A DNA stretch of 64,000 bases, from NCBI RefSeq assembly GCF_963678635.1, contig NC_087065.1, forward strand, positions 38,403,888 through 38,467,887, in the 5' to 3' direction. This document shows positions 35,626-49,417 of the stretch, in pieces. The notes under the pieces were generated by a model. The model saw nothing but the letters and a program-made list of their open reading frames with translations. It did no database searches and had not been told where the DNA came from. This stretch comes from Symsagittifera roscoffensis (Eukaryota; Xenacoelomorpha; Acoela; Convolutidae). How positions within the stretch are numbered: position 1 is the stretch's first letter; every line of letters starts with the position of its first letter. Made by a program: the position numbers and the translations under genes.

Positions 35626-38089
35626 CCGGTCAGGTCTGCGTCCCACCCGCCCTCCGTGACTAATCTTGCTTCCGAGAAATATCAATTGTTTCACCTTTAC
35701 CCCATCTCAGGTCAGTTACTCTTGAAAAAAGTCCTACTTGAAACGTTCGCATTCACTTTGCCCCCTACGGGCGCAATGGTGAAGCCCATTTTTTCTTCTC
35801 ACTGAACTTCTTCTCCGAACAGTTCACATAAAACATTACTATGGTTTTATCTAAAATTTGCCGTGTCCAGCTGCGACTCCGACTTTTTTCACGTCACTGG
35901 TGTTCCAACAACAGGACCACATGAGATTCCCATTCAGATACTGTCTCAATTTTGAAAAAACTGATTTGATTTTTTTGCCGTTTTTCGTAAATTAAACTAA
36001 TTACTTCATTCGAATTAAAAAAAAATACCGAAAAACACTTAAAGATAGCAAGACATTATTGTGACTGTCGTCTATATCTGTTCTCTTTGTTCGAGGTCAA
36101 TGATGCTCCCTAAGTGGGACCACAAGGGTCCCAGGGAGCATCAGTAAAGGCTTTGGATAGTATGCCATTTTTGATTAAGACAAAATCTTTGGCCAATTGT
36201 GTTTTTTTTCACAGTCCCTTATCCACTGCAAATGTAAAGACTAATTTTTGTTTGAAGTTTTAAAAAATAATAATAACCTTTTCATTTGTGATGACTCTTA
36301 TCACTCATAAATCAATGGAAGACTCTGACTAACCTTCTCAAGCATGAAAATACATAAAAAAAAAATCTGGTTATTTCAGACTGCTTTTTTGTTAAATTTC
36401 AGATAGATTTTGAAAACTCTTTCTTCAAATTGTATGTCTGCCGAAAAAGAACAAAAATTACAAACTGAAACCATTTTGGTTAAATTAAGGCTCTTCACCC
36501 ACCAAACTCGAAATTGCGAAGCTGAAACGAACAATCGACAACCCATTTTATAAGTTTTGTTTTATTTTTTTAAAACATGTGTCATATATTTTCAAAAGCA
36601 ATTTATTAAAGTTTCATTTTTTACCAGAAAAGTCCGAAAAAAAACAGATTTTTAAATACTGTCAAAAAATAAGGTGGCAAGTAGTTTTACCAATGGAATC
36701 ATAGTATATGATTAAGTTCAAAATAATTTTCATTACCATTGACTAGACGCTTACTCAATTTGAGAAATGTCGTTAATAACTTTTTTGGAAACATAAAAAA
36801 CGGATAATGGAAAAATTTTCTTCAAACTTATAGAAAAGAATTTTATGAGAAAAACCATTACTAATATCACGTGTAAATTACGAGAGTAGATTCAGGCCAC
36901 ATGCAAAATTTCAGCAGAAACACTCAAGCAATTTTGAGAACGAAACAATTGTTCCAGAAATTGACAAAGTAGTATATACACCAATTTTACCATAAATCAT
37001 CAAAATAAAAAAATCGCAGAAACTACAAATTTTATCCAATATTGACTTTTAAATACTCTATACCGACTAAATTGACTATGGTAAGCTCGAATCAACCATC
37101 AAAAACCATTTTTAATCGTTTTGAATTTTTTAAGTTTTTTTCCATCAAAAAGTTGAGTCAGAAATGGGAAAAATGTTTTTTTTTCAGAAAAACAAAAAAA
37201 GTTGTTCAAAATCAACTAAAAAGCTAAGCCACATTTTTTGAACCTGGTCAGAATGATTCTGGTGACCGAAGCCGTAAAAAGTGCCCAATTCGAGGAAATT
37301 CGAAAAAACTCTTTTTTCAGCACTTTGAAAAAGTGGAAAAATGGAAAAAATGGTCTTCAAACAAATAGGATGAAAAAATGATCAGTAAAAGCATCGATGC
37401 CGTGTCAAATGAGGATCGCATGCCAATTTTTGAAACAATCCAACGGGTTTTTTTTAAGAACGAAACCATTTTTTGACAATTTTAGTAGTAGTATTTACAC
37501 TAATTAGTACCATATATGGTCAAAATTCAAAAATACAAAAAACTACAATTTTTATCAAATTTTGACCTTCAAATACTCTATACCCACTAAATTGACTATC
37601 GGGAGCTCGAATCAACCATCAAAAACCATTTTTAATCACTTCCAAATTTTTTTTATTTTTTAAATCAAAATGTTGAGTCAGAAATAGGAAAAAACAATTT
37701 TTTTCAAAAAGTCAAAAAAAGTGGTCCCAATTGAATAAACTCAGTAAACCACACTCTATGAACCTGTTCAGAATGGTTTTCATGACCAAAGCCGTAAAAA
37801 CTACCCAATTTGAGAAACTTCGAAAAATCACCTTTTAGTTAACTCAAAAAAGTGGAAAAATCGGGTAAAATGGGCTTCAAACCGATAGGATCGAAAAGTG
37901 ACCTTTACAAGATATGATTGCCGTGTCAAATTAGGGCCGCATGCAAAAATTTAGGAAAATTCAACGAAACGTTTTTGAGAACTCGACAAATTTGGTCGTT
38001 TTGTTAAAGGTTAAATTTTAGAAATTTTTTGTCCGGAAGGGGCCCCTTCCCCTTCCTAAATGCTTTTTATGCTACACGCGACCATCTAG
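35626..38089 (+). repeat. Module 19, family B (2,464 bp)
   Basis: The left end is CCGG then TCAGGTCTGCG. The patch after CTTGCTTCCGAGA is AATATCAATTG. It is slightly shorter than the other B copies because of small deletions, for example near 36355-36370 and 36630. It holds the nested palindrome at 36102-36142, subrepeat landmarks at 37152 and 37672, the terminal hairpin at 38035-38056 and CTAG at 38086-38089. Confidence 0.92.
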
Positions 38090-40592
38090 AGGAAATTGTT
38101 TCGCCCCACCCACCCGACCTAAGCCTTTACCCACCCACCTGATCAGTCAGGCCGCTTCCACGTCGTCTTTTTAAATTTGATTAATTCCGTAGCTGGAATC
38201 GATTAATGGTATTGCCTAAGAAATAAAAGATTGACAGACACGACTGTTTGATAGAGACTTTTTCGGATCTTTTTTTCTAATACATTTTCAAAATTATTTC
38301 CTGAAAATAATCATGCGCCTTCATCACATATGTCATCGAAGCAAATAGAGTATCGTGTTGGTTCCATAAATGTATCCCAGTATCCACAATGCTAAGAAGC
38401 AGGAAAACTAAAATACCTTTCTATTAAATTTGAGATTCAATGTCTCCTGAAGGAAAAGAAAACGCTCTCCTAGGGTGCAAGTTTTCCGCAAAAACTGTAT
38501 AAGCTGAAACATAACAGCACAACATATCGGCTGCTCTCTATTTCTCTGCTCTTTATTCGAGGTCCCGGATGCCCCTACCTGGGACCACAAGGGTCCCAGG
38601 GCGCATCCTATAGGGATTGAAGCATCAAACGTACAATCATGAAATGAGAAATTCTGATCACTTATTACAATTTTCCATATTTCATTTTGCTCAGCAATCA
38701 ATAAACTGTTGTATTTTTAACTTGAAGAGCCTGTTATATTATCAAACAAAATTTTTCGATAAAAATTACATTTTCTTTTAGTTTTTCAAACAATATTTTA
38801 CAATTTGAAACAAAAAGAAAACCCTGAATTTCTTTGCAGTAACTAAGTCAATGCACTGTAGCTACACTAGTGAATGTAAAACATAGTTAAAAAAACGGAC
38901 AACTGAATCTGGTTTTTTAAATTTAATGTTTTTTTGTTTGGCTTTTAAATAGGATCACGTCAATTAATAATTGAAATTGAGCAAACAAGAATATAACACT
39001 CGCAATTTTTGTTCAAAATTGACTAGAAAAATGATCAAACCACTCTATATTGCCTATGGCAAGCTCAAAACATCCATCAAAAACCACTTTTGTTCACTTT
39101 TAAAATTGAATTTTTTTTCGACCAAAAAAAGTTAGAGATGAAATTGAAAAAAAACGAAAATTTACCTAATTTGAAAAAATTCGTGTCAAATTGCCTTATC
39201 CATAGAAACACTTTCTATGAACCTATTCAGAAAGGTTTTGTTGAGCAATGCCGAAAAAATTGCCCCTTTTGAGAAAAATTCAAAAAACACATTTTTGGTT
39301 AACTCAAAAAAGTAGAAAAAGTGGGAAAAGGGGTCTTCAAAATGAAACCATCCAAAAGTGGCATTAACTAACTGCCATTTTTTTGTGAATTCAGACCCGC
39401 ATACAAAAAATTACGAAGATCCTACGTGAAGTTTTTGAGAACAGATTAGTTTCTCCGGAATTTTGGTAATACTAATTTCATTACTGTACTTATAATTAAA
39501 GTCAAATCAAAAGTCGTAAAAACTTCAATTTTTAATCAATTTTGACAAATAAATGATCAAAACCCACTAAATTGGCTATAGCAAGTTCGATTCTACCATC
39601 AGAAACCATTTTTTCCCATTTCTGAAAATTTTCATTTTTTAAAAAATAAATGTTGAGTCACAAACGGGAAAAATCAAACTTTTTCAAAAATTCAAAAAAA
39701 TTGATCCATTTAAACTAATTCATCAGGCAACACGTTAGGAACCTGTTCAGAATGGTTTCCATGATCAAAGCAGCAAATGTCACCCATTTTGAGAAAAGTC
39801 GAAAAAACACCTTTTTAGTTAACTCAAAAAAGTGGAAAAAGTGGAGAAAGGGGTCTTCAAAACGAAACCATCCAAAAGTGGCATTAACTAACTGCCATTT
39901 TTTTGTGAATTCAGACCCGCATGCAAAAATTTACGAAAATCCTACGTGAAGTTTTTGAGAACAGATTAGTTTCTCGGGAATTTTGGTAGTACTATTTTTA
40001 TTACTATAATTATAATTAAAGTCAAAACTAAAAGTCGTAAAAACTACAATTTTTAATCAATTTTGACAAATTAAAGATCAAAACGCACTAAATTGGCTAT
40101 GGCAAGTTCGAATGTACCATCAGAAACCATTTTTTCCCATTTTTGAAAATTTTCATTTTTTTGAAATTAAATGTTGAGTCACAAACGGGAAAAAACAAAT
40201 TTTTTCAAAAAGTGAAAAAAAAATGTTCCATTTAAACTTATCCATTAGGTCACACGTTGGGAACCTGTTCAGAATGGTTTTCATGATCATAGCAGCAAAA
40301 TTTACCCATTTTGAGAAAAGTCAAAAAAACACCTTTTTAGTTAACTCAAAAAAGTGGAAAAAGTGGGAAAAAGGGTCTTCAAAATGAAACCATCCAAAAG
40401 TGGCATTAACAAACTGCCATTATTTTCTAAATTCAGACCCGCATGCAAAAAATTAGGAAATTCTGACGTGCGGTTTTGCAGAAGTCGATAGTTTCTGGGC
40501 ATTAGTAACAACGTAAAAAATTTTTTGCTTTTTGACCGGAAGGGGCCCCTACCCCTTCCTAATTTCTTTTTGTGCTACACGCGACCATCTAG
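38090..40592 (+). repeat. Module 20, family D (2,503 bp)
   Basis: This is a full D module, same length as module 30 and nearly identical to it. It holds the nested palindrome at 38567-38608 (GGATGC with GCATCC outside, GGGACC with GGTCCC inside), subrepeat landmarks at 39131, 39652 and 40173, the terminal hairpin at 40538-40559 and CTAG at 40589-40592. A minus-strand open frame of 97 codons at 38408-38701 covers the palindrome. It is kept in module 30 but carries a stop in the partial copy at the window end, so it is not called. Confidence 0.92.
38567..38608 (+). repeat. Nested double palindrome, D type
   Basis: The outer arms GGATGCCCC and GGGCGCATCC pair with one bulge. The inner arms TGGGACC and GGTCCCA pair perfectly around ACAAG. 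Copies are at 60972-61013 and 63473-63514. Confidence 0.8.
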
Positions 40593-42796
40593 CACCCTCA
40601 AGGTCACGTGACTTATTTTTTTTTTGGTATTTTCTGAAGCCAAAACAATAAGGTCATGCGCCAATATCATGGCCTCAAGCAAAGACGTCGGACTCTACGC
40701 ATTCACATTAGCCTTGCGCCATTCGGGCGCAAATGCCAATGCTCAATTAATTTTGCCAGGTGAAAATTTTTCAAAGGAAAATTCTGATAAATTTTAACTG
40801 AAACTACCACCAAAAAAATCAAAGATATCAAAGTGTGAAACAATCAAGTTTTTGCTAATACCGGGCATGCAGTGAGACTGATTTCGGCAAAAATAAAATG
40901 GAAAATGAAGGAAATGGAAAGAAAAAAATTGTTCAAAATAAGAACGCAACTTCAAAAACTTATTTGATCTCCGCTAATGTCATAATTCCGATCAGGCTGA
41001 TTTCAGATTTTAAGCGTCGAATTTACGGTTACGGCTGCTCCCTCTACAGGTCCCAGAGGGACCGAGTGAGCATCCTACCTCGATCCAGGATAACGGATAG
41101 TTGTTTTCAATTTTTCACAAAGTTTTTTTCACTAATGCTTGTTTTCAATTCCTCATGAGAAGCTGTATAATTTTTTAAAAAATTGATTTTATTAATCAAT
41201 GCTTCCAAGAACAACTGTTGTTAGGGGGTTACAAATGCGGTTGGTGAAAACTAGTAAGGGATAATGATGAGAAAAATTGTAAGTTTTCAAATGAATTTAA
41301 AAACAGTTTTTTTCTTTTTTCTTTTGTAAATCGGGAGAAATGAATCACTTTTTTTTTGTTTTCCTCGCACCACTCACTGTTCTTAAGTAATGAAGATTCC
41401 TGTTCTAGCCGTTTATTACACTTTGGCAGAAACAACATCAATAGATGTAAAATGTTTAAAAAAAAAAAATTAAAAATTATGTTTTTTTTTTAAAAAAGTC
41501 AAAAGTTTGTAATTTTCAAAATTGAAAAAAAGTGAAAATTAATTGCGTATTACGATTCAGCGTACCCAACTTAGTGGGTCTAGCATTTTAAATTACCAAA
41601 AAATGTTGAAAATTGTAGATTTTATGAAGTTTTCATTCTGGCTATGTTTCCTTGTCGCCTCCACTTAAGGCACCTTTGAGCCAACTTGAGAAACTGGAAC
41701 CTAAACAAGCTAAGCAGATAGTCTGAATGAGCCATTTTTAGCTTGATAACACGCCTGGAAGAAAAAAAAATCCAGAAAAGAAAGAAAATTTTGAACTTTA
41801 ACCTTTTTTTCTTCTTCAAATGGCGATACTTAGAATAATTTTTCAGCTGAAAAGTTCAAAAAAAATCGAAAAATTCGAATTTTGAAAAATTTTTAAAAAA
41901 ATCTCATCACTCTGTTTATTGGAGTCTTCGAGGTTTTTGGAGACCTTATCTGGCGACTAACAACAAGTGGATCACTTATTTTAAAAATTTGAGAAAGGTC
42001 AAAAAAACAGGTTTTTTCAACTTTTTTGACAGAATTCCGAAAGCAATATCTTGGCTAAAAACAAGAATGAGGGCCTAAAATTAGTACAAACAGTACTCCC
42101 ACATAAGGTACATTAGGGTGGAAACAAAAAATTTACTCTGACTCAAAAATCGTTTTTTAACTTTATTTCTGAACAAGAAATTGAAAAGAAATCAAAAACT
42201 TAAAATTTTTTTGAAAAAAATGATTTTTTTTTAAAAGTGCCAATTTTTAGCTGAAACTTTTCATTTTAGCTAAGAAAACCAGAGCAATGCCCTTTAAGCT
42301 CAATTAAATTAATATAGCAAATTGTTTTCAAGTTTTTTCGTTAAAAGCTTTCATTTTGAAAGAGTAGTCAAAATTGGGTAAAAAAAAGTCAAAAAAATCA
42401 ATTTTCTCAGATTCAAAAACCTCCACCACCATGATAATTAGTTCGTTAGATAGGACTCCTAAGATCAATTTAGACTTACTTTCATAAAAATATCAAAATT
42501 TTTACTTATTTTTGAGAATTAAGCAAAATAAAAACTTTTCCCAAATTGGGCAAAAAGCCCAAATTAGCCCAAACACCTGTTAAAAATTGTTGGGTCAAAA
42601 AATCACAAAAGGAAACCCCTATTCGTTTGACATTTTAGGGCCGCATGCAAAAAATTAGACCAATCTAACCTGACAATTTCGAGAATCAACTTTTTTGTCA
42701 AAATTCTCTAAAGACCAATTTAGGGAGATTACTTGTACCGGTGGGGGCCCTACCCCACCTAAAAAATTTTTGAAATGCTGGAACGCGGCCACCTAG
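40593..42796 (+). repeat. Module 21, family A (2,204 bp)
   Basis: This module directly follows a D right end and opens the second A block. It is a near copy of module 23. The left hairpin at 40714-40732 has the arms TTGCGCC and GGCGCAA with the loop ATTCG. The palindrome core is at 41049-41063, the terminal hairpin (A1) at 42740-42759 and CTAG at 42793-42796. Confidence 0.92.
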
Positions 42797-45011
42797 CACA
42801 ATCAGGTACTAGTGGCTTGATTTTAGTTTTTAGTTTTTTCTGGAACCAAAAGAGAGTGTCGTCAAGCATCGACATCTTGAGCTCAAGCAAATACGTGGAC
42901 TTCTACGCATTCCCATTCGCAGTGCGCCCTTCGGGCGCAAATGCCAATGCTCAATTAATTTCGCCAGGTGAAAATTTTTTAAAGAAAAATTCTGATAAAT
43001 TTTAACTTAAACTACCATCAAAAAACGCAAAGATTTCAAAGTGTGAAACAATCAAGTTTTTGCTAATACCGGGCATGCAGTGAGACTGATTTTGGCAAAA
43101 ATAAATTGAAAAATGAAGGAAATGGAAAGAAAAAAATTGTTCAAAATAAGAACGCAACATCAACAACTTATTTGATCTCCGCTAAGGTCATAATTCCGAT
43201 CAGGCTGATTACAGATTTTAAGCGTAGATTTTACGGTTACGGCTGCTCCCTCTACAGGTCCCAGAGGGACCGAGTGAGCATCCTACCTCGATCCAGGTTA
43301 ACGGATAGTTGTTCTTAATTTTTCACAAAATTTTTTTTCACTAATGCTTGTTTTCATTTCCTCATGAGAAGCTGTTTTAATTTTTAAAAAATTGATTTTA
43401 TTAATCAATTCTTCCAAGAACAACTGATGTTAGGCGGTTGCAAATGCGGTTGCTGAAAACTAGTAAGGGATAATGATGAGAAAAATTGTAAGTTTTCAAA
43501 TGAATTTAAAAACAGTTTTTTTCTTTTTTTCTTTTGTAAATCGGAAGAAATGAATCAGTTTTTTTAAAAGTTTTCCTCGCACCAACCACTGTTCTTAAGT
43601 AATGAAGATTCCTGTTCTAGCCGTTTATAACACTTTGGCAGAAAAAACATCAATATGATGTAAAATGTTTTAAAAAAGAGAAAAATTTAAAAATTATGTT
43701 TTTTTTTTTAAAAATCAAAAATTTGTAATTTTCAAAATTGAAAAAAAGTAAAAATTAATTGCATATTACGATTCAGCGTACCCATTTTAGTGGGTATAGC
43801 ATTTTGAATCACCAAAAAATGTTAAAAATTGTAGATTTTATGAAGTTTTCATTGTGGCTATTTTTCCTTGTCGCCTCCACTTAAGGAACCTTTGAGCCAA
43901 CTTGAGAAACTGGAACCTAAACAAGCTATACAGATAGTCTGAATGAGCCATTTTCAGCGTGATAACACGCCTGGAAGAAAAAAAACTGCAGAAAAGAAAG
44001 GAAATTTTGAACTTTAACCTTTTTTCTTCTTAAAATGGCGATACTTAGAATAATTTTTCAGCTGAAAAGTTCAAAAAAAATCAAAAAATTCAAATTTTGA
44101 AAAAAATTTAAAAAAATCTCATCAGTCTGTTTATTGGAGTCTTCGAGGTTTTGGGAGACCTTATCTGGCGGCTAACAACAAGTGGATCACTTATTTTAAA
44201 TTTTTGAGAAAGGTCAAAAAAACCTGTTTTTACGATTTTTTAGACAGAATTCCGAAAGCAATATCTTGGCTAAAAACAAAAATGAGGGCCTAAAAATAGT
44301 ACAAACAGTACTCCCACATAAAGTACATTAGGTTGGAAACAAGAAATTGACTCTGATTCAAAAATCGTTTTATAACTTTATTTCTGAACAAAAAATTGTA
44401 AAAAAATCAAAAACTGAAAAATTTTTTGAAAAAAATGATTGTTTTGAAAAAGTGCGAATTTTCAGCTGAAACTTTTCATCTTAGCTAAAAAAGCCAGAGC
44501 AAGGCCCTTTAAGCTCAAATAAACTAATTAAGCAAATTATTTTCAAGTTTTTTCGTTAAAGGCTTTTATTTTGAAAAAGTATTCAAAAATGGGTAAAAAA
44601 AACTCAAAAAAATCAATTTTCTCAGATTCAAAAACCTCCACCACCATGATGATTAGTTCGCTAGATAGGACTGCTAAAACCAATTTAGACGTTTTTTCAT
44701 AAGTATATCAAAATTTTTACTTATTTTTGAGAATTAGGCAAAATAAAAACTTTTCCCAAATTGGGCAAAAAGCCCAAATTAGCCCAAACACCTGTTAAAA
44801 ATTGTTGGGTCAAAAAATCACAAAAGGAAACCCCTATTCGTTTGACATTTTAGGGCCGCATGCAAAAAATTAGACCAATCTAACCTGACAATTTCGAGAA
44901 TCAACTTTTTTGTCAAAATTCTCTAAAGACCAATTTAGGGAGATTACTTGTACCGGTGGGGGCCCTACCCCACCTAAAAAATTTTTGAAATGCAGGAACG
45001 CGGCCACCTAG
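42797..45011 (+). repeat. Module 22, family A (2,215 bp)
   Basis: This is a near-identical copy of module 8. I noticed five differences, such as AACTC for AAGTC near 44602, AGGC for AAGC near 44738 and TGCAGG for TGCTGG at 44991-44996. It holds the left hairpin at 42924-42938, the palindrome core at 43257-43271, the terminal hairpin (A1) at 44955-44974 and CTAG at 45008-45011. Confidence 0.92.
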
Positions 45012-47214
45012 CACCCTCAAGGTCACGTGACTTACTTTTGTTTTTGGTATTTTCTGAAACCAAAACAATAAGGTCATGCGCCAATATCATGGCCTCAAGC
45101 AAAGACGTCGGACTCTACGCATTCACATTAGCCTTGCGCCATTCGGGCGCAAATGCCAATGCTCAATTAATTTTGCCAGGTGAAAATTTTTCAAAGGAAA
45201 ATTCTGATAAATTTTAACTGAAACTACCACCAAAAAAACCAAAGATATCAAAGTGTGAAACAATCAAGTTTTTGCTAATACCGGGCATGCAGTGAGACTG
45301 ATTTCGGCAAAAATAAAATGGAAAATGAAGGAAATGGAAAGAAAAAAATTGTTCAAAATAAGAACGCAACTTCAAAAACTTATTTGATCTCCGCTAATGT
45401 CATAATTCCGATCAGGTTGATTTCAGATTTTAAGCGTAGAATTTACGGTTACGGCTGCTCCCTCTACAGGTCCCAGAGGGACCGAGTGAGCATCCTACCT
45501 CGATCCAGGATAACGGATAGTTGTTTTCAATTTTTCACAAAGTTTTTTTCACTAATGCTTGTTTTCAATTCCTCATGAGAAGCTGTATAAATTTTAAAAA
45601 AATTGATTTTATTAATCAATGCTTCCAAGAACAACTGTTGTTAGGGGGTTACAAATGCGGTTGGTGAAAACTAGTAAGGGATAATGATGAGAAAAATTGT
45701 AAGTTTTCAAATGAATTTAAAAACAGTTTTTTTCTTTTTTCTTTTGTAAATCGGGAGAAATGAATCACTTTTTTTTGTTTTCCTCGCACCACTCACTGTT
45801 CTTAAGTAATGAAGATTCCTGTTCTAGCCGTTTATTACACTTTGGCAGAAACAACATCAATAGATGTAAAATGTTTTAAAAAAAAAATGAAAAATTATGT
45901 TTTTCTTTTAAAAAAGTCAAAAATTTGTAATTTTCAAAATTGAAAAAAAAGTGAAAATTAATTGCGTATTACAATTCAGCGTACCCAACTTAGTGGGTCT
46001 AGCATTTTAAATTACCAAAAAATGTTGAAAATTGTAGATTTTATGAAGTTTTCATTCTGGCTATTATTCCTTGTCGCCTCCACTTAAGGCACCTTTGAGC
46101 CAACTTGAGAAACTGAAACCTAAACAAGCTAAGCAGATAGTCTGAATGAGCCAATTTTAGTTTGATAACACGCCTGGAAGAAAAAAAATCCAGAAAAGAA
46201 AGAAAATTTTGAACTTTAACCTTTTTTTCTTCTTCAAATGGCGATACTTAGAATAATTTTTCAGCTGAAAAGCTCAAAAAAAATCGAAAAATTCGAATTT
46301 TGAAAAATTTTTAAAAAAATCTCATCAGTCTGTTTATTGGAGTCTTCGAGGTTTTTGGAGACCTTATCTGGCGACTAACAACAAGTGGATCACTTATTTT
46401 AAAATTTTGAGAAAGGTCAAAAAAACATGTTTTTTCGACTTTTTTCACAGAATTCCGAAAGCAATATCTTGGCTAAAAACAAGAATGAGGGCCTAAAATT
46501 AGTACAAACAGTACTCCCACATAAGGTACATTAGGTTGGAAACAAAAAATTTACTCTGACTCAATAATCGTTTTTTAACTTTATTTCTGAACAAGAAATT
46601 GAAAAGAAATCAAAAACTTAAAATTTTTTTGAAAAAAATGATTTTTTTTAAAAAGTGCCAATTTTTAGCTGAAACTTTTCATTTTAGCTAAGAAAACCAG
46701 AGCAATGCCCTTTAAGCTCAATTAAATTAATATAGCAAATTGTTTTCAAGTTTTTTCGTTAAAAGCTTTCATTTTGAAAGAGTAGTCAAAATTGGGTAAA
46801 AAAAAGTCAAAAAAATCAATTTTCTCAGATTCAAAAACCTCCACCACCATGATAATTAAATCGTTAGATAGGACTCCTAAGATCAATTTAGACTTAATTT
46901 CATAAAAATATCAAAATTTTTACTTATTTTTGAGAATTAAGCAAAATAAAAACTTTTCCCAAATTGGGCAAAAAGCCCAAATTAGCCCAAACACCTGTTA
47001 AAAATTGTTGGGTCAAAAAACCACAAAAGGAAACCCCTATTCATTTGACATTTTAGGGCCGCATGCAAAAAATTAGACCAATCTAACCTGACAATTTCGA
47101 GAATCAACTTTTTTGTCAAAATTCTCTAAAGACCAATTTAGGGAGATTACTTGTACCGGTGGGGGCCCTACCCCACCTAAAAAATTTTTGAAATGCTGGA
47201 ACGCGGCCACCTAG
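45012..47214 (+). repeat. Module 23, family A (2,203 bp)
   Basis: This is a near copy of module 21, separated from it by module 22. It holds the left hairpin at 45134-45152, the palindrome core at 45469-45483, the terminal hairpin (A1) at 47158-47177 and CTAG at 47211-47214. Confidence 0.92.
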
Positions 47215-49417
47215 CACCCTCAAGGTCACGTGTTGGATTTTTGTTTTTGGTATTTTCTGAAAACAAAAGAGAGCGTGGTCATGCATCGACATCATGTGCT
47301 CAAGCAAATACGTGGACTTCTACGCATTCCCATTCGCAATGCGCCCTTCGGGCGCAAATGCCAATGCCCAATTAATTTTGCCAGGTGAAAATTTTTTAAA
47401 GAAAAATTCTGATGAATTTTAAGTTAAACTACCACCAAAAAACGCAAAGTTTTCAAAGTGTGAAACAATCAAGTTTTTGCTAATACCGGGCATGCAGAGA
47501 GACTGGTTTCGGCAAAAATAAAATGGAAAATGAAGGAAATGGAAAGAAAAAAATTGTTCAAAAAAAGAACGCAACAACTGAAATTTATTTGATCTCCGCT
47601 AATGTCATAATTCCGATCAGGCTGATTTCAGATTTTAAGCGTAGGGTTTACAATTACGGCTGCTCTCTCTAGAGGTCCCAGAGGGACCGAGTGAGCATCC
47701 TACCTCGATCCAGGATAACGGATAGTTGTTTTTAGTTTTTCACAATTTTTTTTTCACTAATGCTTGTTTTCACTTCCTCATGAGAAGCTGTATAAATTTT
47801 TAGAAAAACTGATTTAAATAATCAATGCTTCCAAGAATAACTGATGTTAGGCGGTTACAAATGCGGTTGGTGAAAAGTAGTAAGGGATAATGATGAGAAA
47901 AATTGCAAGTTTTCAAATGAATTTAAAAACAGTTTTTTTCTTTTTTTCTTTTGTAAACCGGGAGAAATGAATCAGTTTTTTAAGTTTTCCTCGCACCACC
48001 CACTGTTATTAAATAATGAAGATTCATGTTCTAGCCGTTAATAACAATTTGGCAGAAAAAACATCAATATGATGTAAAATGTTCTAAAAAAGAGAAAAAT
48101 TTAAAAATTATGTTTTTTTAGAAAAAAAAATTGTAATTTTCAAAATTGAAAAAAAGTGAAAATTAATTGCCTATTACGATTCAGCGTACCCAATTTACTG
48201 GGTGTAGCATTTTAAATTACCAAAAAACGTTGAAAATTGCAGATTTTATGAAGTTTTCATTTTGGCTATTTTTCCTTGTCGCCTCCACTTAAGGCACCTT
48301 TGAGCCAACTTGAGAAACTGGAACATAAACAAGCTACACAGATAGTCTGAATGAGCCATTTTCAGCTTGATAACACGCCTGGAAGAAAAAAAACTCTAGA
48401 AAAGAATGAAAATTTTGATTTTTAACCTTTTTTCTTATTCAAATGGCGTTACTTAGAATTATTTTTCAGCTGAAAAGTTGAAAAAAAATCAAAAAATTCA
48501 AATTTTGAAAAAATTTTAAAAAAATCTCATCAGTCTGTTTATTGGAGTCTTCGAGGTTTTGGGAGACTTTATCTGGCGGCTAACAACAAGTGGATCACTT
48601 ATTTTGAAATTTCGAGAAAGGTAAAAAAAACATGTTTTTTCGATTTTTTTGACAGAATTCCGAAAGCAATATCTTGGCTTAAAACAAAAATGAGGGCCTA
48701 AAATTAGTACAAACAATACTCCCACATAAAGTACATTAGGTTGGAAACAAAAAATTGACTCTGACTCAAAAATCGTTTTTAAACTATTTCTGAACAAAAA
48801 ATTGTAAAAAAACAAAAATTTAAAATTTTTTTGAAAAAAATGATTGTTTTGAAAAAGTGCCAATTTTTAGCTGAAACTTTTCATTTTACCTAAGAAAGCC
48901 AGAGCAATGCCCTTTAAGCTCAATTAAATTAATATAGCAAATTGTTTTCAAGTTTTTTCGTTAAAAGCTTTTATTTTGAAAGAGTAGTCAAAAATGGGTA
49001 AAAAAAAGTCAAAAAAATCAATTTTCTCAGATTCAAAAACCTTCACCACCATGATGATTAGTGCGTTAGATAGGACTGCTGAGATCAATTTAGACGTATT
49101 TTCATAAGTATATCAAAATTTTTATTTATTTTTGAGAATTCAGCAAAATAAAAACTTTTCCCAAATTGGGCAAAATGCCCAAATTAGCCCAAACACCTGT
49201 TAAAAATTGTTGGGTCAAAAAGTCACAAAAGGAAACCCCTATTCGTTTGCCATTTTAGGGCCGCATGCAAAAAATTAGACCAATCTAACCTGACAATTTC
49301 GAGAATCGACTTTTTTGCAAAATTTCTCTATAGTCCATTTGAGGGATATTACTTGTACCGGTGGGGGCCCCTACCCCACCTCAAAAAATTTTGTAATGCT
49401 GGAACGCGGCCACCTAG
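47215..49417 (+). repeat. Module 24, family A (2,203 bp)
   Basis: The left 170 bp is almost the same as module 25 (patch TTGGA), but the bodies differ from the GCCAGGTGAAAA position onward. It holds the left hairpin at 47341-47355, the palindrome core at 47674-47688 (preceded by TCTAGA in place of TCTACA), the lengthened TTGGGC hairpin at 49166-49182, the terminal hairpin (A2) at 49360-49380 and CTAG at 49414-49417. Confidence 0.92.

Noticed and set aside
38408-38701. Minus-strand 97-codon open frame in D modules (also 60813-61106)
   Set aside because: It contains the translated palindrome. The third copy in module 31 has an in-frame stop and small indels. No family is recognised.
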